Made by a program: the position numbers and the translations under genes
Shown: positions 11,800 through 28,340 of the stretch, piece after piece
Position numbering within the stretch: position 1 is the first letter of the stretch
Layout: each line of letters starts with the position of its first letter
The notes under the pieces: model-generated
What the model was told of the DNA's origin: nothing
The model's input: only the letters and a program-made list of their open reading frames with translations
Databases searched by the model: none
Origin: Clusia tigrina
Taxonomy: Eukaryota; Arthropoda; Insecta; Diptera; Clusiidae
Direction of reading: 5' to 3'
Assembly (NCBI GenBank): GCA_920105625.2
Contig: OV050031.1
Location: 127,814,275 to 127,878,274 of the forward strand
Length of the DNA: 64,000 bases

Positions 11800-12425
11800 C
11801 AAAACATTATAAATCATAAACCTCTTACATTTGCGATCAGCAACAATAACGCAAAACTGAAAAGGTAGAAAGCGCGTATAGAGGAATATAATATAAGCTC
11901 GTATACAAGCCTGGCAAAATAAACTTCGTCGCCGGTGCACTTTCTAGATTGCCTCCTCAATTTAATGCTTCAACCTCTTCTGTAACACAACATTCGGCAG
12001 AAGAAGATAACACGGATCTGAAAAATCAACTTGTTTTTTCATTAGGCAAAGAAATGTATTGCCATGAGGAGCCAACCGCAATAATCACAGGCACTATATT
12101 CGCCTACCTAACTTCTATGAACAAGACATAATACAAACTCTAATACAAAAACTATCCCAAAACGTAGTCAACGGCATCAAAATGCACGAACCATATTTAG
12201 CAATTGTTCAGAAAATATTTAAAGAACATTTTTCTAAATTGCATATCCGAATCACGCAAAGGGTTGTTCAAGACTTAAGTAACGAAGTGCACAAGTGTAC
12301 CATTATTCAAAATGAACACGGCGCGTCTGTGTTCATTTTGAATAGGAACCATTTGGAAAATAAAAACCAAATCCTTGAGATATTTTATTTCCCACAAATG
12401 ACAGAACACAATAATAGATAATACA
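11800..12425 (+). pseudogene. Ty3/gypsy (errantivirus-type) pol fragment
   Basis: It starts inside the RNase H region (HKPLTFAISNNNAKLKR at 11809-11868) and continues to GKINFVAGALSRLPP near 11910-11955, the hallmark end of gypsy-group RNase H. The connector region follows (frames 11949-12131 and 12182-12421). Several stops and frame changes lie between these pieces. Reverse transcriptase upstream and integrase downstream are absent, so both sides are deleted. The env remnant of what looks like the same element follows at 12560. The orientation is the same. Confidence 0.8.
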
Positions 12426-12559
12426 ATACAAACATTTGATTAAAACAACCAACCAAATTCTCAACAACCACAATAGGTTTATAAACGAATTTGACAGTTA
12501 TAATATAGACAAGTACAAATAAATAGCATCAACAACCTCTCCATACTTAAAGACGATTT

Positions 12560-14998
<2,439 letters not shown>

Positions 14999-15020
<22 letters not shown>

Positions 15021-17695
15021 AAATCATTCTATGGAACGCTAATGGGCTGTCAAAACATTTATTAGAAATTAAAAAATTCCTTAAAACATACGAAATAGAT
15101 ATACTCCTAATATCTGAAACCCATTTCACCAACAAAAGCCATTTTCAGATTCCGAACTTTAAGTTTTATCACACCCTGCACCCAGATAATAAGGCTCATG
15201 CAGGTTCAGCAATATTAATACGCAATAACATAAAACACTGTGAGAGCACATCTTATCGCACAGAAGCTATACAAGCCACGAATATAATTGTTGATGACTG
15301 GAAAGGGCCAATTACAATTTCCGCTGTCTACAGCCCACCTAAACACACAATAAAAATGGAGGAGTATGAGAAATTCTTTAAGACCCTTGGCAATAGATTC
15401 CTAGCTGGAGGAGACTATAACGCAAAGCACACATACTGGGGTTCCCGTCTCACTACACCAAAAGGTCGACAGCTTTATGCGGCCATTGATGCGGCCATTG
15501 GAAAATTAAATTTACTCCCTGTCTCTTCAGGTACACCAACATACTGGCCAACAGATGTAAGAAAAATTCCCGACTTGATTGACTTCTGTGTGACTAAAGG
15601 TATCATGCTTAGTGATCTTAAATGTAGCCCATGTTTTGAGCTGTCTTCTGACCACTCTCCAGTTCTCGTCGAGCTTAACAACAATCTTGCCCTTCTTCCC
15701 AGTCAATGTAGCTTACATAATCACAAAACTGATTGGAATCGCTTCCGATATATGGTATCTTTCACAATTGATTTAAAACTATCACTGAAATCTGAAGAAG
15801 ATATCATTGCGGCTGTTGAACACTTCAACAACTGCCTGCAACAAGCTGCGTGGGACTCCACCCCCGCACTAAATGAGCGAAAATCAACGAACATCTCCAA
15901 ACCTATAAAAGAAAAACTGAGAGAAAAGCGATATGCAAGAAAAAAGTGGCAACAAACTAGACATCCTGAGGACAAGAAAAAATTAAATGCGCTTACAAAA
16001 GAACTTAAAGAGATCCTTAATAACGAACGAAACACCCAACTCCATCATTACCTCAGTAATCTCGATGCAACAGCTGCTACAGAATACTCTCTCTGGAAAG
16101 CAACTAGGAATCTAAAGAGACCCACAATGTTCCAATCCGCTTTACGAATGGAAGATAACGAATGGGCTAAAAGTGACCTTGAAAGAGCAGTCACATTTGC
16201 CCGACACTTAAAAAAAGTATTTACCCCACAGGAAATCGAGCCCCCAGCATGTGTAACAGAAGAAGTGAAAAGTGTTCTGAGTAATACCCATCAGATGGAC
16301 CTACCCATACGTAAATTTTCCAAATCTGAAGTGAAAGCAGCTATTGATAAGCTAAATATTAAGAAAGCCCCTGGGTACGACCTTATCACTGGAAAAATAG
16401 TAAAACAACTTCCAGAAGAAGGAGTGACATATCTTACCTACTTATTTAACGCGGTACTAACATCTGGCTTTATACCTCCCCAATGGAAAGTGTCACAATT
16501 AAAAATGATTGTCAAACCCGGAAAAAGCGCTGCTAAAGTTGAATCGTATCGCCCAATTAGCTTGTTACCGATAGCTTCTAAACTCATGGAAACCCTTTTA
16601 ATGAAAAGACTACTCCCAATTATAGAAGAGCGAAAGCTAATTCCAAATCATCAATTTGGATTCAGGAAAAAACACAGCACAATCGAACAGGTTCATAGGA
16701 TTGTTGAGTATATACACACTGCATTCGAACATAAACAATATTGTACAGCAGCGTTTCTTGACATCTCGCAAGCATTTGATCGCGTTTGGCACGATGGCTT
16801 GCTTTACAAAATAAAAACTACACTCCCCATTAACTACTATGTGTTAATCAGGTCCTATCTTACAAATAGATATTTTTTCGTAAAGCAAGGTGAGGAACAA
16901 TCTGAGCTCCATGAAAGCTCAGCAGGCGTACCCCAAGGAAGTGTCTTGGGCCCAATACTTTATCTACTTCACACGTACGACTTACCATCAGCTGAAGGAG
17001 TCACCATAGGTACCTTTGCAGATGACACTGCTGTCTTAGCTGTTGACACTCTACCACACTTAGCTTCCTCTAAAATCCAGAGTGGGCTAAACAAAATTAC
17101 TGACTGGCTAAAAAAATGGAAAATCAAGTTGAACGAAACAAAATCAGTCCAGGTTACATTCACTCTCAAACGAAACACCTGCCCACCCGTTAAACTCAAC
17201 GGCATAAATATACCCCAATGAAATGAAGCTAGATACCTTGGGATGCACCTCGACAGAAGATTAACTTGGAAAACACATATATTTACAAAACGAAAATCAC
17301 TCGGTATAAAGCTCAGAAATCTACACTGGCTCTTGAATCAAAACTCCAAAGTCTCAATCGATAGCAAATTGCTCTTGTACTCAGCAATTTTAAAACCAGT
17401 TTGGACATACGGTATTCAGCTGTGGGGCACTGCGGCAACTTCCAATGTTGAAATACTTCAAAGATTCCAATCAAAGACCCTAAGAATGATTGTAAACGCG
17501 CCCTATTATGTCACAAACAACCAAATCCATCGTGACCTCAAAGTTCCTACAGTCGCTCAAGAAATAAAAAAGCTCTCTACTTCGCACAATCTGAGACTCC
17601 TAGTCCACCCAAATTCACTGATATCGGAACTCACTTCCAACCCCTTCACTTTCATCCGACTGAAGAGAAAATCCACAACAGATCTCCTGTGCTAA
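14999..17695 (+). pseudogene. Jockey-like ORF2: APE endonuclease and reverse transcriptase, one nonsense codon
   Basis: The endonuclease motifs are all visible: LWNANGL (about residue 12), LLISETHF (40), AGGDYNAKH (138) and SSDHSPVLVEL (220). The reverse transcriptase follows with YRPISLLP (518), AFLDISQAFDRVWH (585), AGVPQGSVLGP (643) and FADDTAVLA (674). A TGA at 17219-17221 replaces the Cys codon of J2. Past it the frame continues to 17695, giving about 898 codons in all. No ATG lies in this frame before the endonuclease motif (the first is near 15357), so translation would need reinitiation or a -1 shift from ORF1. Compared with J2 there is a 12-bp tandem duplication (gatgcggccatt) near 15487. 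The SDH motif is intact here, unlike in J2. Confidence 0.92.
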
Positions 17696-17817
17696 TAGGC
17701 AATGGCTGCACCACTGGGTGTAGTCCATAAAGACAGTAAATACAAAAATTAGTCTTAAGTTATTAAATATTGCTGAATGTGATTGAATGTAACAGATTGC
17801 AATAAAATATTTGGATA

Positions 17818-17848
<31 letters not shown>

Positions 17849-18027
17849 CGAGTTGTGATAAAAAAATAACCGTTATTTTCAAATTTCGTGAGTTACGTAT
17901 GTTCGATGTTCGCATTTTTTGTTTCTGTTATGTTGGTACACATGTATGTTGGTATATGTTCGCAATACCAACCATTTTGGAATGTCAGTTTGTTTTTGAC
18001 AGATAAAAAGGTTAGTCGTGTTTTGGT

Positions 18028-18938
18028 GTAAAAAATGAAATTAAATGCGCAAGGTCGTTTGAAATGTTGACTGTGGCCTTTGGCGAGTCTACTATGAGCA
18101 GAACACAAGTTCAATTATGGTATAACCGGTTTAAGGAAGGCCGAGAAGATGTCAATGACGATGCTCGTCCTGGTCGCCCGAGCACGTCAACAACCGATGA
18201 AAATATTGACGCAGTGAAGAAAAGGATTTTGGATAATCGTCGAATCACTATCAGAGAGGTTGCTGATGATGTTGGCATATCGTTCGGCTCATGCCAAGCA
18301 ATTTTTACGGATGTTTTAGGCATGAAACGAAGGTTTTCCAAAATTGCTAAGTTTTGAGCAAAAACAACGTCGCATGGACATCGCTCAGGAGCTGTTTTGG
18401 CCAAAAACAAAACCGTTGTCATGCCTCAACCACCGTATTCACCGGACTTGGCCCCCGCTGACTTTTTCCTCTTTCCAAAACTGAAGACACCGATGAAAGG
18501 AACGCGTTTTGCTACGATTGAGGAGATAAAAGAAAAATCGAAACAGGAGCTGTAGGCGATACCAAAAAAAGCGTTTCAAAAGTGTTTTCGAGCGGTTGCT
18601 GATGATGTTGGCATATCGTTCGGCTCATGCCAAGCAATTTTTACGGATGTTTTAGGCATGAAACGAAGGTGTTCCAAAATTGCTAAATTTTGAGCAAAAA
18701 CAACGTCGCATGGACATCGCTCAGGAGCTGTTTTGGCCAAAAAGAAAACCGTTATCATGCCTCAACTACCGTATTCACCGGACTTGGCCCCCGCTGACTT
18801 TTTCCTCTTTCCAAAACTGAAGACACCGATGAAAGGAACGCGTTCTGCTACGATTGAGGAGATAAAAGAAAAATCGAAACAGGAGCTGTAGGCGATAGCA
18901 AAAAAAGCGTTTCAGAAGTGTTTCGAGGATTGAAAAAA
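18028..18938 (+). pseudogene. mariner transposase, deletion derivative with tandem duplication
   Basis: The N-terminal half (18064-18357) has the paired helix-turn-helix DNA-binding region (QVQLWYNRFKEGREDVNDD, RPGRPSTSTTDEN, VADDVGISFGSCQAI). After a frame change near 18335 the sequence jumps from the 'RRMDIAQEL' helix directly to 'NKT...MPQPPYSPDLAPADFF', the block around the third catalytic Asp. The central catalytic part is therefore gone. The same junction occurs in M2 at 26086-26110. The segment from VADDVG to the C-terminus is present twice because of the 336-bp duplication. A TAG near 18553 and 18889 interrupts both. It cannot be active. Confidence 0.88.
18259..18930 (+). repeat. 336-bp tandem duplication inside mariner M1
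   Basis: Unit 1 is 18259-18594 and unit 2 is 18595-18930, both beginning 'gttgctgatgatgttggcat'. The units differ at scattered positions, for example 'aaggtttt' versus 'aaggtgtt'. Confidence 0.9.
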
Positions 18939-19066
18939 ATGCTGGCATAAGTGTATTATATCTGAGGGGAACTACTTTAAAGGGGACAAGATAGTTGTTG
19001 ATGAATAAATAAATAGTTACTTTATTTTTTTATCACAAAATAACGGTCCTTTTTTGATCGAACCTC

Positions 19067-22470
<3,404 letters not shown>

Positions 22471-23023
22471 CGGTTTTTTAACTCATTTCGCTGAGTGAAG
22501 AGAACGATGGAATGTCTTTATAGTATATTGTCTTTGGTATATTGTCTTTGCAAGAAGATTGCGCCAATACTGGTACAAAAATTTCCTCTCTCTACGCAAG
22601 TCGTCACAAAGCGCACACGAAATGAGAGAACAGCCAAAATTGCATACATTTTTGTTTGAGAAGTATGATATGTGTTTAATATTAAATATTCTAATATTTA
22701 TCGCATTTTATGATAATATTTATATAAATAAAAGTGAAATGTGAGTAAGTCGATAGTCGTCAATTATGTGAATATAAAGATTATTTTTGTGAGGAATTTT
22801 TTGACAAGACTAGTTGCAACAGTAGTTGCAATTTCGTATGTGTGGTTATGCGACCGTAATAATTTTTCAGAAGAAGAAGAATAATTATTGAAAGATTTTT
22901 GGCAGATCTTATAGCTATTTCGGCACGCCAATTGTCCTCATCAGAGATCTTTCAATGAAAGGCTATTTTTCCGCAAGCATTTTTTATTATGTCTCAGAAA
23001 TCAACAGCACACCAATTGTGAAC

Positions 23024-23093
23024 CCTCCCAGGAATCTAACCTGGGCCTACAGCTGTTGTAATCCGTCCATCCAGACAACTACGCTAACTGCAG
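23024..23093 (-). other. tRNA-like block (SINE-type)
   Basis: On the minus strand an A-box-like 'tagcgtagttg' is followed by a T-arm with a perfect 5-bp stem and a 7-nt loop (ccagg-ttagatt-cctgg), similar to a B box. It is probably a tRNA-derived SINE head. It shows no similarity to the R module. Confidence 0.4.
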
Positions 23094-23221
23094 GTGGTGA
23101 GCTGACTGATCAAATTCTGTCTACGTACTGTCTCATTCCATCACACTCTAATCAACTCTGTCTCATTATTACCCCTCCTTTGTTCCGTTAGGTCTCTCTC
23201 TGTTTTTTATTACATTTCAGT

Positions 23222-23939
23222 CAAGATTGATAAAATAGAAGATTGCGCCAATGCTGGTACGAAAATTTCCTCTCTCTGCGCATCTCGTCATAAAGCGCAC
23301 ACGAAATGAGAGAACAGCCAAAATGCATACATTTTAGGGTGAGAAATGTGATAATTTGTGTATATTATTAAATATTTTTGTATCTATCGCATTTTATGAT
23401 AATATTTATATAAATAAATGTGAAATAATATATTTAAATTGATTTGGCATTAAAATTTTTGTTCTATTCAAAAATTTGTATGTAAAATTTGTGTCGTGAA
23501 AGTTGTTATTTACTGTTTTGGTGCGATAATGGGAATATAAAATGAAATAATTATGAGAATTGAAATTCTAATATGTGTATATTTATTAAATATATGCATA
23601 TTTATATAATATTAATATATTTATATTTCTTAGATAACTACACAAATTCACTTTTTCTTTTTTGGTACATGAAAATCTGCTTAATCCGCTGTACTTTTGA
23701 TCGAAAGAGTTTTTCAATAATTTGTACTCATTTACTTGCAAGTGCATTTGTTAAGTTATATATAAAAATATTTAAAAGCATTTTAATTCATAAATTATTG
23801 CCTTTACACATGCATTTTTCATATAAAAAAATATTTCAAAGCGGCTTTTGACGTCACAGCCAATCAACTGTGCTGTGTTTTTGTCGAGAGAGGAATAACG
23901 GACCTGCGCATGGCGCAATCTTCTAGTTTATCATTCTTG
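23222..23939 (+). mobile_element. MULE-like MITE with 9-bp target duplication
   Basis: The element is 718 bp. The terminal inverted repeats are about 29 bp with two mismatches: left 'caagattgataaaatagaag' then 'attgcgcca', right the reverse complement of 23911-23939. Direct 9-bp repeats 'catttcagt' flank it at 23213-23221 and 23940-23948. There is no coding capacity. A 9-bp duplication with long inverted repeats is typical of Mutator-like elements; the superfamily is inferred from that alone. Confidence 0.82.
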
Positions 23940-24364
23940 CATTTCAGTGGTTTCATAGTACATTGCTTTTGTTAGTGGGACGCTAATTAAGCCTGATCAA
24001 CACTAACTTTATGTATACGACTATTTATATGTATATTTATATTCTATTAATATATGTATATTTATTAAATCACTACATAAATTCAATTTTTCCTTCTTGC
24101 TATATGAAAATCCGCTGCTTAAGTATTTATTATCGAACGAGTTTTTCAATAATTTGTAACAAGTGCATTTGTTAAGATATGTATTATTAAAAATAATGAA
24201 GATTCTTTCAATTCATAAATTATTGCCATTGCACATGCATATTTCAAAAAAAAAAATATTTTAAAGCGCCTTATGTCATCGCAGCCAATCAGCTATGCTG
24301 AGTTTTTGTCGAGGGAGGAACCGCAGACCTGCGCATGGCGCAATCTTCTATTCTATCATTCTTG

Positions 24365-24834
24365 TCACGCTTATGTAAGTTAAAAGCAACAATATTAACA
24401 AATATAATAAAGAATTAACACAGTAAAAGCTAACGTCATCAGAATACAATAGATAACTAAAATGCATTGCACTACGAAACAGCGTTCTCTCAAACGGCGA
24501 GCCAGACGCCTTGTCAGCAGTAGGTTGCGCAACTTCCGTCACGCGCTTTGTAACTGGAGCAGATTCCAGGAACTCTATCACCACAACCACAGGAGCCAAG
24601 CCTATATTTTAGATAAAGAGAATTTTGTAAACCAGTTGTTTAAGAACGTAAACCAGAAAAATTATTTTTTTGTGTTTTCCAACTCAAGAAACACTAAGTT
24701 GTATGCGCAAGGGAGAATTTACTTATCAGAGAACACAGAGAATCGACACTTAAACCAAGGACCATATAGAATAGACAATTGATATGAATGTATTTGTGCG
24801 AGTTCTGCTAGTGTGATAAGGTTTTAAAATTAAT
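24365..24834 (+). other. Unassigned; one basic 106-codon frame
   Basis: A frame at 24462-24782 starts MHCTTKQRSLKRRARRLVSS and is Arg-rich at the N-terminus. I recognise no family, and there is no second copy in the window to test conservation. It lies between a MITE and RepX, so it may be transposon debris or chance. Confidence 0.2.
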
Positions 24835-25756
24835 GTATGTAGTGGCAAAAATTCAGTGCACCCCCTTTAATTCTAACTATCGTTATTCGTCAATTTACTT
24901 AACTTCTCAAAATAACTGAACACTATACAATTTTTTTGATAATTTCTCATTGTCAATGAACCCTCAAGATCCACAAGTCGAAATATTCCAGTTGCATTTA
25001 AGAAAAAAAATTAATTCGACAAAATTAAAATCGTTTTCGTCATTATTAAAGAAAGAAACACTACCTCTGTTTGATAAAAAGCATAAAGCCGTTAACTTAA
25101 TTCGTTTAGCTGCATTTTTGTCCTATTTTGAAGATTTTTCTGAAATTATTGAAACTGTTGTACTTGTGAGAAAACTGTAAAATTCCCATAATTCCCTTAT
25201 GACCGACAATTTCTTAATTTTCTTTTCACTATGCTCCTATTTCTTATAAGTTTGGTGTCCCTTGTGCGCTTTCATTCGCTCATGGCCATTGTTAAATATG
25301 CACGCGGGGGGTGTTACTGGGGCAGTCGGACCCCATTTTAATATAAATTAATTTTTATAATTATTTTTGTTATTATTAGTATAATATTATGCCAAAAAAC
25401 CAAAGAATTATGATTCTACAACTTATGATTACTTTGGTGCATTTACTGTGAACAAAACTATAAATGGAAAGCAATTGGATCAGATTTTATATTAAGAATA
25501 GTTACAATTTATTAAATGAACCTGTTAACATTTGAGTTTTCAACTCTAAATTAAATAATACAATTTTTTTTGGATTTATTATCACCTTTTTTTTTAGAAG
25601 TTTCGCAGTTTGTTTTAAAATACAAATGAAGTGACCCCCTGAAAGTTTAATTTAAACGTGGCCCTGATTTCTTCTGATTTTTTCTCCGAATATTCGCTGT
25701 ATCAGACAACATACAAGCAGTGAAACCAACTAGTTAAAATACTAGTAAAACTCATA
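24835..25756 (+). repeat. RepX copy B, left part (interrupted by mariner M2)
   Basis: It is direct with copy C (27485-28340) and reversed relative to copy A (1790-3150). It continues at 26545-26754 after mariner M2. It contains a 76-codon frame at 24950-25180 (starting MSMNPQDPQVEIFQLHLRKK, rich in Lys, Leu and Phe) that copies A and C close early with the same TAA after STK. Copy B may therefore keep an older open state. No known domain is recognised. Confidence 0.8.
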
Positions 25757-26544
25757 TTCGAGGTGTGATAAAAAAATAACTGTTATTGTGTGATCAAAAA
25801 AAAGTATTTTTTTATTCATCAACAACTCTCTTGTCCCTTTCAAAGTAATTCCCCTTAGATATAATACACTTATGCCAGCGTTTTTACCAATCCTCGATAC
25901 ACTTCTGAAACGCTTTTTTTGGTATCGCCAACAGCTCCTGTTTCGATTTTTCTTTTATCTCCTCAATCGTAGCAAAACGCTTTCCTTTCATCGGTGTCTT
26001 CAGTTTTGGAAAGAGGAAGAAATCAGCGGGGGCCAAGTCCGGTGAATACGGTAGTTGAGGCATGATAACGGTTTTGTTTTTGGCCAAAAACAGCTCCTGA
26101 GCGATGTCCATGCGACGTTGTTTTTGCTCAAAATTTAGCAATTTTGGAACAATCTTCGCTGCCGCACGTTTCATGCCTAAAACATCCGTAAAAATTGCTT
26201 GGCATGAGCCGAACGATATGCCAACATCATCAGCAACCTCTCTGATAGTGATTCGACGATTATCCAAAATCATTTTCTTCACTGCGTCAATGTTTTCATC
26301 GGTTGTTGAAAACTGAATACAGTTTCTTTGATCCATTTTTTCTAATAGTACAAAATCGATGAGCACACCAAAAGACGACTAACATTTTTATCTGTCAAAA
26401 ACAAACTGACAATCCAAAATGCTTGGTATTGCCAACATATATAACAGACATGTGTACCAACATAACAGAAAAAAATGCGAACATCGAACATATGTACGTA
26501 ACTCACGAAAAGATGAAAATAACGGCTATTTTTTGATCACATAT
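25757..26544 (-). mobile_element. mariner-family element, short deletion derivative (M2)
   Basis: Inverted ends are recognisable ('ttcgaggtgtgataaaaaaa' at 25757 and 'tgatcaaaaaatagccgtta' on the minus strand from 26544). The element sits in RepX copy B, so copy A provides the empty sequence. It is about 790 bp against about 1.3 kb for a full mariner, because the catalytic centre and the first helix-turn-helix are missing. Confidence 0.85.
25884..26366 (-). pseudogene. mariner transposase deletion derivative with an open 160-codon frame
   Basis: The frame reads from a conserved start region (MDQRNCIQF) straight to STTDENIDAVKK, skipping the first helix-turn-helix. It runs through the second one (VADDVGISFGSCQAIFTDVL) and RRMDIAQEL, then jumps to FLAKNKT, YSPDLAPADFFLFPKLK (third catalytic Asp region) and the C-terminus. 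Two Asp residues of the DD34D triad are therefore missing, and no strand-transfer activity is possible. The AQEL-to-AKNKT junction is the same as in M1. Retention of an open frame could reflect recent spread rather than function. Confidence 0.87.
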
Positions 26545-26754
26545 ATATGTAAACTTCATATATAAATAATATAATAATGTGTACTAGACATGTAATATAA
26601 TTTTTGTGCATAAATGAGGAGTGTATTAATTCAGCATGTTATTTCATGGAGCCGCATTTCCACTTTTCTTTGCGAACATTTTGGGGATATTTTAAAATAC
26701 GCGTTAACTTGAAGATTTATATTTAAAATGAGGAATTTTCTTCAAATTCCAATG
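26545..26754 (+). repeat. RepX copy B, right part
   Basis: It resumes the RepX sequence after mariner M2 ('gtactagacatgtaatataa', 'ttcagcatgttatttcatgg', 'gttaacttgaagatttatat') and ends at 'tcaaattccaatg', where the DNA polymerase fragment begins. Confidence 0.8.
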
Positions 26755-27486
26755 ACGCTCTATCGAATCGAGATAATCATAAGGAAATACACCCTTACGT
26801 TTCATTAAATTAAATTCATTATTATTATTATAAACCAATTTTACAACATTCAAATATGGTAATTGGGTTTCATTGAGACGCTCTATCGAATCAAGATAAT
26901 GATAAGGAAATTCACCCTTACGTTTCATAAAATTAAATTCATTATTATTATTATAAACCAATTTTACAACATGAATTGCTAAGCTTTCTAAACTTGATGG
27001 CATAAACCTATATAAGTCGAGAAAGCGAAGTTCAATTGTATCTTTATCATTTACATAAATTTTTTTAGAAGGAGATACATACAACTCCTTATTTATGCAT
27101 CTATTGCATATGAATGTTTGTCCGTCATGTTTTGTTTGTTGACTTGTGCTTAATCTGCAATTATATTAGAAATTTCTTCTTCCTTTTTGTCTTTTACAAA
27201 CATTTCTATGTATTAACTTACCTTGAAATATTTTTCATCCACACATAATGTGATGTTTCATTATCTTCCAGCATCAACAAACTGATGTGATGGATTTTCT
27301 CTTCTAGTGTAAAATAGTATGCTCCAACAATAGTATTATTATCTAAACAAAAGCTGTTAACACTAATTTGTGGATTATTTAATTCGAAGCTGTTAATTTG
27401 AGTAACTGACAACGGCAAATTTAAATTTGTAAAATTTATTAAGATGTAATTTTCCAGATATATATTATCTGAACTGATATCCACCT
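26755..27486 (-). pseudogene. Type-B DNA polymerase fragment of a Polinton/virus-like element
   Basis: Read from 27484 down, it has a segment of the region upstream of the polymerase core (NNPQISVNSFCLDNN, then HYVWMKNISR), a zinc-finger-like CNRC near 27100, then LRFLDLYRFMPSSLESLA and KRKG-FPY-YLDSIERLNE. These are hallmarks of protein-primed type-B polymerases (DNA_pol_B_2) as found in Polintons and related insect elements. The part before the finger is shortened, and no catalytic DTD motif is present, since the gene is cut off at 26755. A 123-bp segment (26755-26877) is repeated in frame from 26878, duplicating 41 codons. RepX sequence borders both sides. Confidence 0.7.
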
Positions 27487-28340
27487 TAACTATAACTATC
27501 GTTATTCCTCAATTCACTTAACTTCTCAAAATAACTGAAAACACAAAATTCTGTAGACGATTTCTCATTGTCAATGAACCCTCAAGATCCACAAGTCGAA
27601 ATATTACAATTGCGTTTAAGTAAAAAAATTAATTCGACAAAATAAATTGTTTTCGTCATTATTAAAGAAATAAACACTACCTCTGTTTAACTAAAAGCAT
27701 AAGGCCGTTAACTTAATTCGTTTAGCTGCATTTTTTACCTATTTAGAAGATTTTTCTGAAATTATTGAAACTGTTGTTATTTGTGAGAATACTGCAAAAA
27801 CGTTGAATTATCTTTTGACCGGCAATTTCTTCACCATCGCCTCCCTCTGTGCACTTTCATTCGTTCATGGCCATGTATATTTAAACACACTTGGGGTATT
27901 ACTGGGCAGTCAGACCCCGTTTTAATATAAATGAATTTTTATTATATATTTTAGTTATTAGTTGTATAATATTATGACCAAAAACCAAAAAATTTTTATT
28001 CTACATCTAATGATTACTATGTTGCATTTACAGTGAACAGAAGTGTAAATGGAAAGCAATTGGATCAGATTTTACATTAAGAACAGTTATAATTTATGAA
28101 AAGAACTTGTTATCATTTGAGTTTTCAATTCCAAATTAAATAATACAATTTTTTTGATTTATTATCACCTTTTCTTTTGAGAAGTTTCGCAGCTCTTAAA
28201 ATTTTAATTTAAATGTACCCCTGGTTTCTCCTGATTTTTTTCTCCGAATATTCGCTATTTTCGACAACATCCCAGCAGTGAAGCCAACCAATTAAAATAC
28301 TAGTAACACTTTTATATGTATGTAAAATTCATATATATGT
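27485..28340 (+). repeat. RepX copy C, left part
   Basis: This matches copy B from its 'taactctaactatcg' region through 'ctccgaatattcgct' and the 'ccaattaaaatactagtaa' block. It is split near 28340 by the hAT-like element and resumes at about 30595. The small frame (MNPQDPQVEI) ends early at a TAA shared with copy A. Confidence 0.8.

Larger units (their letters stand above)
22551..24364 (+). mobile_element. MULE-like MITE, outer copy split by a nested copy
   Basis: The left part 22551-22740 begins 'caagaagattgcgcca', and the right part, about 24040-24364, ends 'tggcgcaatcttctattcta' then 'tcattcttg'. Both match the ends of the nested copy at 23222-23939, so they are the two halves of one older element. 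The sequence between also holds a tRNA-like block (23024-23093). The left end lacks about 11 bp of the terminal repeat. No target duplication is seen for this copy. Confidence 0.6.

Noticed and set aside
24462..24782. Basic 106-codon frame as a real gene
   Set aside because: No family recognised and no conservation evidence. It is mentioned only as an unassigned frame.
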